A stretch of DNA of 64,000 nucleotides from Istiophorus platypterus (taxonomy: Eukaryota > Chordata > Actinopteri > Istiophoriformes > Istiophoridae). The stretch lies in NCBI GenBank assembly GCA_016859345.1, contig CM029123.1, positions 1,968,501-2,032,500 on the forward strand, in the 5' to 3' direction. A model generated the notes under the pieces. It was not told the origin of the DNA and did not search any database. It saw nothing but the letters and a program-made list of their open reading frames with translations. Below, one piece after another: positions 45,355-55,395 of this stretch. Position numbers and translations under genes: made by a program. Within the stretch, counting starts at the first letter, position 1. The number at the start of each line of letters is the position of its first letter.

Positions 45355-45735
45355 CCATGAGGGGGGCGACAACTCAAATAGTAAGCTAAAGTCAGGAGCT
45401 TTCAGTACTGGGATGCTGTGTGAAATAGCCTTCACCTGAACCAAAGCAACTTGACTCTCTTCAGGCCACATCCACTTCATAAATTTCCACAACTGGCTGG
45501 TTAATGGTGCTATAATAACAACAAAGACAGGAACAAAACAATCTACACACACCCACATACTGCAAAGCTGTGTTTGGGTATGGCAAGCAGTTAAATCGAT
45601 AGCTTGGAACTTAGCTGCTCTGAGGAGCACAGCCCCACAGTGCATCCGATTTCCCAATTATGTTATCTGACCCATCCCACGCTCACATTTTGTAAATTCA
45701 TCAACAGGTTTGCCTCTCTCAACTCCTTAAACAGA
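45355..45735 (-). mobile_element. Ty3/gypsy reverse transcriptase end fragment
   Basis: On the minus strand, 'LREANLLMNLQNVSVG' (about 45725-45675) is followed by 'GNRMHCGAVLLRAAKFQA' (45657-45600) and 'CFVPVFVVIIAPLTSQ' (about 45545-45500), then a W-x-x-E-x-Q-x-A-L...PVLKAPDFS segment (to about 45380). This is the thumb and connection region between gypsy RT and RNase H. Opposite orientation to the gypsy piece at 43370-44230, so the two are separate insertions or one rearranged element. Confidence 0.75.
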
Positions 45736-45843
45736 CACCTAGTCTGCTCTAGATGCTCCACCCATATCTCACTGTAGGTACCAACATGATAAATTTAAGT
45801 GACTGATTAATGCTAATGCTTGGTTTGTATGTCTTTTTGTCAG

Positions 45844-45950
45844 ATAATTATTGGAGAAGATGGAACATACATACATGGTGCAAGTGGCTCCCATGCTGCT
45901 GCTGATGGTACAGTTGGTAATGGGCTTGTCAACCATATTTTAGCATACAT
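45844..45950 (+). CDS. CRAT-like exon with catalytic-His segment
   Basis: 107 nt between ttttgtcag| and |gtaagt. It encodes IIIGEDGTYIHGASGSHAAA and then DGTVGNGLVNHILAY. The family has E-D-G-x-x-x-x-x-Y-E-H-x-x-x-E-G with the catalytic His. Here H-A-A-A-D-G can be aligned, but the spacer is two residues longer and Tyr-Glu before the His is replaced by Gly-Ser. It ends in phase 2 and joins correctly to 49699. Confidence 0.75.
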
Positions 45951-48900
45951 GTAAGTAGATCAACAAAACAACCTTTGTTGGTGTGGGTGTTTTTAGTTGT
46001 TTATTTTTATCAGATGATTGAAAGTTCAGCAGTGAGGGAGAGTGTACACATAGACTTTAAAATCACAGCATGCTCCTAGTTGCATGAAGAAGTGTCATTG
46101 TTTATCACACATTTGGCCTCCACACAAATATTCTAAGAGGTGCTCTGTAGAGTTTCTGTTGAAAAAAACCCATTCTGTTTACATTCATTGGTACTTAGCA
46201 ATCACACTGTGTGCATTCTTGAGTTCTTGAGTTCTCATGCTGACTGCATTTCCTCCCATACAGCCTTTCAACTGCTCAAAAAATTGGTGTAAGAGTTGCA
46301 ATCAGTGACATGAAGTCACTTTATATATTGAAGTCAAGAAGACAAAATGTTGGCAGCAAAAAACATTTTGGTAAATAAAATGATTTTTGTTGTTGAGTGT
46401 GACCCTCCTCTGTTATCCCTACATGTGTTTCCTTCCTCATATTTGTAAAGCTGTTTTCTTAAAAGTTTGAAAACTGCAGTGTTTACATCCGTGTAACAAT
46501 CCATGTAGCCAACAGTATTCTACTTCGCTGCTTTTGCTGCTGCATTGCTGCATTTATTGGTACATCACCACCACCTGTTGATCAAATTGTATAGTATGAA
46601 ACCACTGGCAGTAATGTGTATCTCATCACCCGCTTGGGCTGGCATGTTGATCCTATAGCAAATGTACTATAGATTTATATAGAGGGATATAGAGGGATGA
46701 ACGCTTACTGGAAATGACACTAAAATACCTTGAGTTCCTCCTTTGCTGCAGTATAGAGTTCACAAAGGGCTTGGTATGATTGACAGCTGTTCCTAAAACT
46801 CTGTCAGATGTGCCAGAGTAGCAGAGAAAATAAACTAATTTTAATGGAAAATTCTAATTAATTTACTTTTTTATTTTTTCTGCTCTTTTTCTAGCAACAT
46901 TTTTAAACCCACCTGATGCTGCAATCAACTGAACTTAAAGAAACTCTTTGAGATCTTCTTTCAGCAAGTTTATAAATATACAGTCAGTTAACTTTTGTTA
47001 GCTTGCAAGCTAACCTTAACCTACTGTGGAACTCATAACCCAATAGCATAACAGTTAGGCATTTGTCTGTTAGAGTTGTCCAGACAGTCAAAAAGTATTC
47101 AACAACAACAAAAACATGTTTCTGTATAAATATTAAATGAACAAATAGTGGGGCAAATAATATTGCGCTTGAGAGAAATCAAAATGAATTGTATTGGAAT
47201 AACATTAAAACAAAGCAGTCAAACCAGCTAACTAGGCCAACAAATATTCAGAAACTAATATATTCAGATGAAGTCACTACATGGGGGGATGGATATCTTT
47301 GCAGAGCACATCTTGTATTATCTTGAACTTGAAACATTCATTAGAACATGTATGATTCATTAATATTGAAAACCTAACCCTTTGCATTAGTAAGAAACTG
47401 AATATAGGTGGAAAGAAATCAAAATTAGTTTGATCTGATAAATCAAATTCATGTCAATAATATTATTTATCACTTCTTTCAAGAGAGAAATTTCTTCAAA
47501 TAGGCAAAAATGAGAAAAGGGACATGGATTTCTTGGAAACATGGAAACATATTTAAAGCATTTGGGAAAAAAACTTCAACTACACTGAAAATGTCTATAT
47601 CTATTTATGGCTCTCCTTAGTTCAAAAATGAAAAAAAACTACTGATGACCACCAATGTACTGGGCAGACAATTTTGTCAGGTTAAACCCTGGTTCAGTCC
47701 TGTCTTGGTCTTTCATCATCTAAACAGTGTTTAGTGTAAACTTCAAACCAGTTTAACTGCTCTCATTGAATTTGGTTTTGGTTTCTGACATCAGACAACA
47801 GCAGCAGCATGTATGGTCGTTCTACTGTTGCCCATATGACTAAATAAAGCAGGAAAACCATAGCAAGTATATATAGTATAGACAGGTGCTATACAAATAA
47901 ATTCACATGTGCATAACTCCTGTATTGCTGTTTTAAGGCTGGTTGACGCGTTGATTCTGTACATGATTATTATTAGGGTGTATTTGTATATGTCGTGATT
48001 GGTGAGAGTTAGATGTTGAAACAGAAGGACTACAGCCAATCTAGGATGATCTTTAGGTGACATAAGGCATGGTGCGATGATGTGATCCTCCTCCCATTTA
48101 CTAAGAATCTACTAAAAAGCAAACAACAACAAGTCAGTTACCTTATCCAGTAGCTAGTTTCCTTCATTGAAGAAAACTTAGCAGAAAGTAAAATTAAATT
48201 AAACGTAGCTGTGCAAGTTTTAGTGATTTAGGAGTCCTCTGGACTGCCTCTAACTTTTCACAGATTAGGACCTACATTTAGTGCTAAAAGTCATGTGAGT
48301 TGCTCTTAGATCCAAAACTAATATTACTTATTATTACTTATTAAAGTTAAAAAAGTTGCCATTTAGCCACATGTGCATTTACTCTCTACAAAAACAAACT
48401 GGCTAGAATCCAAAAAGGTCCCTAAAACCACAGAAGTGAATCAAATGCAGTCTGTAACAGAGTCATGCTGTGCCACAGGAGGTTGGCAGTGCACCACCAG
48501 AGTATTGTGTTGGATGGGTGGAGAAATTGGGAGTATTTCAGGGAAACCCTGAACACATGATATTTTCTTTGTGCCTTTGCCAGAAATCAGAAAATTGGTT
48601 AGTTAGAAAAGCTGCATCTTGTGACGTTATGTTAAGGGAACTGCTTTCTGTAATTTATTGAACTTTAGGTAATAAAACATTTTTTTTAAAAAAGCCCAAG
48701 ATCACATCAGATTTGAAAAAAAAAAAAATATTTTTACAAAAAAGAGCATGGGAAAGATTGCACTCTCCTTATTTGCTTATATAAAGAACATACTTGTTCT
48801 ATCAGACAAAATATATAGGTGTGTACTAATCATAAACTGATGGCTGATTGCCAAGTAAAACAACAGGTGATACCAATTGCTAAATCCCAGCTTAGATTAC

Positions 48901-49698
48901 CTTGAGTTTCATATCTTTATATGCAAAACACTCTCCCAGGCACTCCAAATCAAGTTTAGGGGTGTGTCTTCCATGCTGGCGTCCCAGTCTATTAATCAGT
49001 TAATTGTCTATCGTTTTACAAAATAATAACTCTCCCCACACTGTGAGGAACACATTTTAGGCATTTAAAAGCCCAAAACTCTAAGCAGACAGACAGCAAA
49101 AAACAAGGTATACTGCTGGCTTGACAGTAGCATGGGCTCTACTGCCCTTCTCCTCCTGCTGTGGGGTACAGCAAGTTATCAAAATACCACAATAGCACAA
49201 TAAAGACCTTCACTGTGCATCTGAAAAATGACACTTTGCCGCAGAGAGATGGGTTTCCCACTTGATGCTGGCACATATGATCCAATCTAAATTTCACCGA
49301 TTACAGTTACTGTAGTCAAAGTAAAATAACTTGGAAGTCTTTAGTAAGGCAGGCAGAGTCTTGCTTAGCACCACTGTTAAGAAATTACCTCCTTCTACCT
49401 TCATCATCTTACACAAACTTCCCTCTCTGCCATGACAAGGCCATGATAAGCATCAAGAACCTCCATGATGATTTCTGGGGTTTTTTTTGGTCATCAGCCA
49501 CATTTGACCACTTTAAACCTCAACCATTTACTCAGGTATTGTTTGATGAGTCATTGTCAGCTATTAGAAACTCAATCATTTTTGTGTGCTCCAAAAAATT
49601 CAGCAGTCAGATGTGCACATGGACTCTTTGCATTCTTATGAAGCATGGTTAATGGTGAATTTGCTTTTTCATTTCTTTTCTCTTGTGTGTGGAAACAG
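45951..49698. other. Intron of the CRAT-like gene
   Basis: AT-rich, with no transposon or exon recognised with confidence. The antisense frame at 48063-47791 has no domain. Confidence 0.5.
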
Positions 49699-49794
49699 GA
49701 AAAAGCCAAACACAATACAGTTTACCATGGAGCCTTTGCCCATGCCCCAGAGATTACACTTCAACATCATGCCTGAGCTCAAGAAAAACATTGA
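49699..49794 (+). CDS. CRAT-like exon (PMP-L motif), unusual donor
   Basis: After gtggaaacag|, phase 1, it encodes KKPNTIQFTMEPLPMPQR and LHFNIMPELKKNI, matching CRAT 'PMP.PLPMPKKLRFNI.PE'. The next family residues (I-E-K-A-K-Q) can still be read as IE-stop-AKQ-stop, with TAG at 49795-49797 and TAG at 49807-49809. An upstream donor ATTGA|gtaggc avoids both stops and joins in phase with 50494, at the cost of about seven residues. Confidence 0.65.
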
Positions 49795-49869
49795 GTAGGC
49801 AAAGCAGTAGATTGATATCTGAGGGCAGCTTTAAGTTGCAGTAGAGTTACATAGACATCTAGTGACCAG

Positions 49870-49898
49870 AAACGTAGAAACGTAGAAACGTAGAAACC
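49870..49898 (+). repeat. Short 9-bp tandem repeat
   Basis: The unit gaaacgta (with a) is repeated about three times in a CRAT-like intron. Probably slippage. Confidence 0.7.
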
Positions 49899-50493
49899 CA
49901 GAGGAAGATAAGTCATTCTTATGTCATGCTATCAGACTGGCTGCATGAGGCAGCTACTCTATTTTCAAACTTAGGTAAGAGATTTATAAGGATTATAGCA
50001 ATTCCAAAATAGCAGTACCCTTTTCGTAAGGAACGTGTTGCTCTGTAGCATCAGCATTCATTTAAAATGGTGTCAGTTGAGAAATCTCTCTGTCAAGCAA
50101 CACTATACAACAAACTAATACACTAAGCAACAGGGTTTTTCTGGGAAACTAACCTCTGAACTAACCTTCATACTAAGTATTATAGCCGTTAATGGTCCTC
50201 TCCTGAAACCTGAACATTTGAGGGATGAATGTTTTAAATGAAAGCTCACTTGATGATAGCCAGTCTTCTTATAATAGAGACTTATAATCACTACTTTAAT
50301 TCACTACAAACCAGAACTGTGTCTCAGCTGAAAATTAAAAACTAATTCTGAGCAGGTTTTGAGTATTGTGAAGTTTAATTTGAATATAGATAGATAAAGA
50401 CATAGAGATATTCTGACCAATACTTCTGTACACATTGTCATACCACCCAAGAAAATTATCATTGTCCAGAACTTTCTCCCATCACCACCACAG

Positions 50494-50616
50494 ATTGGCC
50501 CAGCAACTGAATCTGAGGGTTAAAGTATTTAAGCACTTTGGAAAAAATGTCCTAAAGGCCCACAAGATGAGCCCTGATGCTTTTGTACAGATGGCTCTCC
50601 AACTGGCCTACTACAG
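50494..50616 (+). CDS. CRAT-like exon (SPDAF motif)
   Basis: 123 nt between caccacag| and |gtgagt. It encodes LAQQLNLRVKVFKHFGKN and KMSPDAFVQMALQLAYY. F-G-K and S-P-D-A-x-Q-x-A-L-Q-L-A are among the best conserved CoA-binding-region motifs of carnitine/choline acyltransferases. Entry phase 2, exit phase 2. No lesions. Confidence 0.85.
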
Positions 50617-51070
50617 GTGAGTTGCTGAAAAGTCACAACGAGATGGACTGTCTTTGTTGCAGGCTTTTGACTCTTTGTGTTGTCAACCATTGGTAACTAG
50701 TGAGAGCTACTAAGGTTTCATCTGAATAACCTTTATCATACAGTCAGGTTGCAATAGACAATCGTGCCCCTATTAATGGAGGCGGATTTGATTTACCTAG
50801 TCCTCAAAAGGTATCAGATCATACTTAGAATCAGGAAAATTGGTGCTAAGGAAACAGAATGCTGTTGCTAGAGGCAGTACATTTTCTCATCAGCCACTAG
50901 AGTAATCAATGAATAAATTCTCTCAGCAAATGAAACTGGACAGATAGTAAAAAGTTGTGCACAATGTGGTTGCAGAGCTACAATATTTGTTTTCCTGTTC
51001 AGCAAGTTTTGCAGCATCGTGTGTAGGAACACCAAATTAGCTGAAAACATTTTTCTCTTGTTTTCTTCAG

Positions 51071-51210
51071 GATGTATCAGCAGCGCTGTGCAACATTTGA
51101 ACCTGCCTCTCTGCATATGTTCAGACTAGGCTGTGTAGGGGCAATCCATTCAAACTCAAGAGCCTCAGCTGCCTTTGTCAAGGCCTTTGATGACCCCCCC
51201 CCAAAAAAAG
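51071..51210 (+). CDS. CRAT-like exon (T-x-E-x-A-S motif)
   Basis: 140 nt after tttcttcag|. It encodes MYQQRCATFEPASLHMFR and LGCVGAIHSNSRASAAFV, then KAFDDPPPKK. It corresponds to CRAT 'TYESASLRMF..GRTD.IRSAS', but the usual Arg-Thr-Asp is Cys-Val-Gly and Tyr-Glu-Ser has become Phe-Glu-Pro. It ends in a run of nine C and seven A before |gtcaga, a likely place for length errors, and leaves phase 1. Confidence 0.75.
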
Positions 51211-51625
51211 GTCAGATGGAGAGGGAAACTTCTAAAGTATTGCTGATATAATATATGACTCTATGTAATGAGCTGGCTTCTCAAAATTAGGATGTCTTAT
51301 GAATAATCCTAATATCTTTGAGAAATTTCAATCCATTCCAATCTATTCCATTCCCTTAAAGTGCTGAAAATTCTTTTAGTATGTTAAGTGGCATTATTGT
51401 ACTTACAGCTGATGCTGGAAATTCTACTTGATCACAGCTAAGTTTTAAGCCCAGGTGATCATGCAATTTAATTGATCAGTTTGAAATATGGGTTAATATA
51501 TTGGACTGATCAGAGATATTGCTTAGGCTACTTTAGATTGTACTACTGCTGCTGCACAAGGTTCATACTAATAAAAAAAATATAGGTGATAAATTGTAAC
51601 ATTTTCGTCTTCTTGTTTTACATAG

Positions 51626-51688
51626 AACACAGTGAAAGTCTATTTAGATGAGAAAGCTATAGAAGCACAGAAATGGTACACTAACTTG
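51626..51688 (+). pseudogene. CRAT-like small exon, out of frame with its neighbour
   Basis: 63 nt between ttttacatag| and |gtgagt. The frame matching CRAT (KVxLxxKAxxAxxxYT) is NTVKVYLDEKAIEAQKWY, phase 0. The preceding exon ends in phase 1, which gives E-H as in CRAT and then hits a stop, so one base must have been gained or lost at this junction or in the upstream homopolymer run. Confidence 0.65.
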
Positions 51689-52257
51689 GTGAGTAACATT
51701 CACAGCACCACTCCATACTTAAGTTCATTGTAGATACAGTTTATTATCAGTGTAAAGATGCCTTTCAGCTACAAAGTTTGTTAGGGCTTGTTATAAATAT
51801 TTGGCCCTTTATACTATCCCATCTTAAATATCTTTCTGATTTCTTCTGGCATCCTGTTCACTTTACATCTGTGAAGCTTATTTTACTGCTAAATATAAGA
51901 CAAGTGCTTGTAACTGTGTTTAGTTGACAGGACATGCAGAAAGCTATAGGTATCCTGTTTTAGACTAATAGTACTAGCAGCAGACAAAGACTGAACCAGG
52001 GATTAACCTGCTAAAAGACAATTAAACACGCTAGCAAGTAAACATGGATGTAAACAGGGCTTGTTTTAGACTTTGATGAAAAATTGGCTCTGCCAATTTA
52101 TATTGGGAAGGAAATGCTTTTAACTCATTTGTTTAAGCCCAAGGATAAACACAGTATGTTTTGGTGAGAAAAACTGATGTAAATATATGTAAATAAAATT
52201 CGTTTTATAGGAATATTCCATTGGCAAACAAATTGATTTTTTTAATCATCTCAACAG

Positions 52258-52395
52258 GCAATCAGTGGCCAGGCCACAGAAGGACACCTATTGAGTCTTA
52301 AGATGCAGACTATTGAGGAAAAAATCCCCATGCCCGAAATCTTCACAAACACATCCTTTGCTAAAGCTTTTAGCTACCAAATCTCAACAAGTCAG
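52258..52395 (+). CDS. CRAT-like exon (STSQ motif)
   Basis: 138 nt, phase 0 to 0, between ctcaacag| and |gtaagg. It encodes AISGQATEGHLLSLKMQT and ends AFSYQISTSQ. S-T-S-Q is the conserved family motif lining the active site. This exon is intact. Confidence 0.85.
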
Positions 52396-52632
52396 GTAAG
52401 GGCCAGATTTGAAAATGTGACATAAAATAATAACACAACTATATTGCAACTATGCATAGTCTAGCCCAGTTATTTATACTATGCAAAAAAGTAATTAGTT
52501 AAAATATACTCATATTTATTTCTATTAGGGTGCTCCCATCAGCAATGCACCATTATCTTGTCATACAGTATTAGCACTTAGCACTTAAAAGCGTTCCATT
52601 ATACACACGAGGGCTGCATCTTTGGTTTGTGC

Positions 52633-52647
52633 CACACACAGACACAC

Positions 52648-52690
<43 letters not shown>
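52633..52690. repeat. (CA)n microsatellite
   Basis: Long CA run with one CG interruption, in the last CRAT-like intron. Confidence 0.95.
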
Positions 52691-52691
<1 letters not shown>

Positions 52692-53029
52692 TATTAGACA
52701 ACCTTCAAAACCAGATATTACACCAATTTTAAATCTTGTTAATTAGACCACCATTGAATTCAGATATTAGGCCATCAAAGTTCTGTTCGGCCTTCACTAA
52801 TTACACTCATAATGATATCTCAACACCCTTTTAAAGCTTACACTTTACCTGACACCTTTTCAAGTCTCAGATATTCATGTATGACAAACAAAAATAAACT
52901 TCAGCTCTTGTAATTAACAAATCTTTCAGTGTTCTAACCCAGTTTATTGTAGCTGCTCTCAGTGTTTATACTTAAGCAAACTAATACCTTTCAGAAAAAG
53001 TAGGTTTTGTATTTGGCTGACAAAAGACC

Positions 53030-53465
53030 AGGGATACTTCTCACATCATCTGTCAGATATTGTGGAGCAGGGTCATGGCATGGGCATTAACGACTACCAA
53101 TGAAACTGAATCACTAGCGTTTATCAATTATGTTGTGATGCATTTGGTGATGCCCATGGGTTCGAGACTTTAAGCAATCAATAACTACAATGGATTTTCA
53201 TCGAACTATTAAATAAAAAATTCATATATTTATAATAATGCTGGTTTTCAAAATACTCCTGAGCCCCTGAAAATGAGTGACTATGAATAAAAATGGCTTT
53301 AGTTTCTAAACGGTTAATGTAAAATTTAGGTGAATACCCTTGAATTAAAGCTGAAAGTCTAGACTTCTTGATTCATTCGTTTCAAATCTGTTGTGGTTGT
53401 ATACAGAGGCAAAATTGAAAAAGTTGTGTCACTGTCCAAATATTTGTGAATCTAATTGTATATAT
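53030..53465 (+). mobile_element. Tc1-like transposon 3' end fragment
   Basis: The left part matches the transposase catalytic-domain text also seen at about 5575-5650 (ggtcatggcatgggcattaa / ctgaatcactagcgtttatc). The right part is the inner and outer terminal repeat (ctgagcccctgaaaatgagt, ttgaattaaagctgaaagtc, tgtcactgtccaaatatttg). It is inserted in the intron before the last CRAT-like exon. Confidence 0.75.
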
Positions 53466-53619
53466 TAGGCGCTGGACTATGTCCTATTTCAGAACAGTCT
53501 CAAACCCTCTGTACTTTTCCAAAAGAAGGTTTACTACAAGCCACAAACCATGTATCGGAGATCTCATTGTGACATTAATAACTAACCACTGCATTCTCAC
53601 TTCTGTTCCTGATAATTAG

Positions 53620-53847
53620 GTAATGTCCCAGACTGGATGTCTTCCATGTGTTGGACCTGAAAAAAACAGTATATATGACATGTGCTACAATATTATGAAT
53701 GATCACATCCACTTAATAGTGTCCGGTTTGGAACCTTCCAACACTTGCAATGATAAAAAGGCAGCGTATCTGATCCAGGCCATTCCTGAAGCACTACTGG
53801 ACATGAAGACAATGCCTAGGAACTCAAAGAGTCAAACTCTGAAGTGA
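53620..53847 (+). CDS. CRAT-like terminal exon
   Basis: 75 codons plus TGA after aattag|. It begins VMSQTGCLPCVGPEKNSI, includes DMCYNIMNDHIHLIVSGL, and ends ALLDMKTMPRNSKSQTLK. CRAT has F-G-P-V-V-P-x-G-Y-G-x-C-Y-N here. This copy keeps G-P and C-Y-N but has lost V-V-P and the Tyr-Gly pair. No stop or frameshift before the natural end. No peroxisomal AKL-type tail; it ends QTLK. Confidence 0.75.
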   Translation, partial: VMSQTGCLPCVGPEKNSIYDMCYNIMNDHIHLIVSGLEPSNTCNDKKAAYLIQAIPEALLDMKTMPRNSKSQTLK

Positions 53848-55350
53848 ATCGAAACTTAAAGCAATAGTTTGATATTTTTAAAATTTCCTTATTTGATTCC
53901 CTGCTGAGGAAAGATAAAAAAGATCAGTCAGCCAGGTCTGGGGACCTGGAGTAAAGTGTTAAGATTGGGAACCAGGGCTTAGGCCAGGCAGCTGGTCAAA
54001 GGCTTGCTCAGGCTCAGGCTCCGGTCTTTAATTTCCATTGGAGAGAGGAAGCAATGCATCACTGTCTTCACCGGCGTTTATCCTGAAACTTTAGAGGTTA
54101 AATGGTAGCTTTGCTGGAAATTTATGCCATTCTCACACAGGGCCAGAATAGTGTCAATATCTTACACCAATGTGGATAAGAAGTGTGACGGAGCATTGCC
54201 CCCTTTGAAGGCTTCATGGTTAGCCATCCCTAAAATAATATATTTAAGCATCATTCCCTGGAAGAGATTCTCTTGGTTAAATATTCTGGATTTGATGGAG
54301 TAAGTTTTTAGATTAATGCAGAGAGGGGGAAAAGATGCTTTCTTTTCAAAGAGAGAGGCTCCCAGAATTTTTAAACAGAAATTTGCAGCGGGGGGCATGT
54401 CATTAGCTCCGGAGATTTTTATGCTTTTGTGATAGCTGCTATTATATCTTTAAATTAAGTCCCACAAGATGTCTACTTACCAATGGGTGTTTTTAGCTGT
54501 TAAACACATCCACATTCTAGTTTCAGCATATGATTACATCTTTCAATCATTGATGCGTTCAGATCCGGCTGTTGGAAAACATATAATCGTCAAATTTCAT
54601 CCCTGGGCTCTCCTGTTCCCTCCACTGGACCTGGAAGGTCCTCTTTTCATTGTATGGCGGCCACTAGTTCTTCATTCATTGAAGTAACACCACTGTTTCA
54701 ACATTTCCAAGTAATTAAACATGAGTTTTGCCTTTACACTGTCAGGTCCGAAAGCTTTACCCCAAGAATCAACGTATAAAAACACACTTTACTTGTTTGA
54801 TAGTTAAAAAACATACCCCCATACTCTGCCAGATTCTTGCTGGCGGCATCTGGATCCTGTTCAAATACTTTTCTGGGGAATTTCTCATAATGATGATTCT
54901 TGATAGGTTGTCACAGGCGTCTCAAAAATAAAACTGGGATTGATAGTTCTCTTTACCATGTCCAATTTCTATTATTTGGCTTTTTCCCCTTTTCTTCAGA
55001 CTGAAGGGAGAAAAACATGACACGGACTGGAGGCCCTCCAGCACAGATGTAATAAATGAGGCCATCAACTCCCTGAACAGTAATGGACGGCAAGCAAATA
55101 AAAGTTACCTAATGTTGTGGGCTACATAGTGAAGACTGAGGGACTCCAGACTAGTCGCTGGACCAAGCATTTTCACATCTCAGAGAGGGATAAGTGGTAG
55201 TCAACTGTGGACTTCAGAGAAAGAGCTGATCATGGGATGATCTAGGAGAAGAATATTGCTGAAGTAGGTTGAGGACCAATGGAAGTTTGATCTGACTGCA
55301 AAGTAGAACATAGAATCCAACTTAATACCAAACCAATGGCAAGTTGTTTT
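53848..55350. other. No gene recognised
   Basis: A minus-strand frame (54398-54162) and plus frames (54469-54687, 54728-54931) are open but unrecognised. Possibly old retroelement sequence. Confidence 0.35.

Positions 55351-55354
<4 letters not shown>

Positions 55355-55392
<38 letters not shown>
55355..55392. repeat. (TG)n microsatellite
   Basis: About 19 uninterrupted TG units. They make the poly-His/Thr antisense frames seen there. Confidence 0.95.

Positions 55393-55395
<3 letters not shown>

Larger units (their letters stand above)
37910..53847 (+). pseudogene. Carnitine O-acetyltransferase-like gene, probably degenerate
   Basis: CRAT-family enzymes move acetyl groups between carnitine and CoA in mitochondria and peroxisomes. 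Eight exons are recognised: 37910-38120, 45844-45950, 49699-49794, 50494-50616, 51071-51210, 51626-51688, 52258-52395 and 53620-53847. They match the N-terminal region and the C-terminal half of CRAT (for example FGKN..KMSPDAFVQMALQLAYYR, STSQ, GP...CYN, ALLDMKTM). Introns are kept, so it is not a processed copy. Problems: no exons for roughly residues 90-320, in-frame TAG at 37923, a non-standard donor at 49795 (otherwise stops), a frame mismatch between exons 51071-51210 and 51626-51688, and loss of several conserved residues in the last exon. The large gap is filled with L1/Tx1-like and gypsy debris. A divergent functional gene with some assembly error remains possible. Confidence 0.75.
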
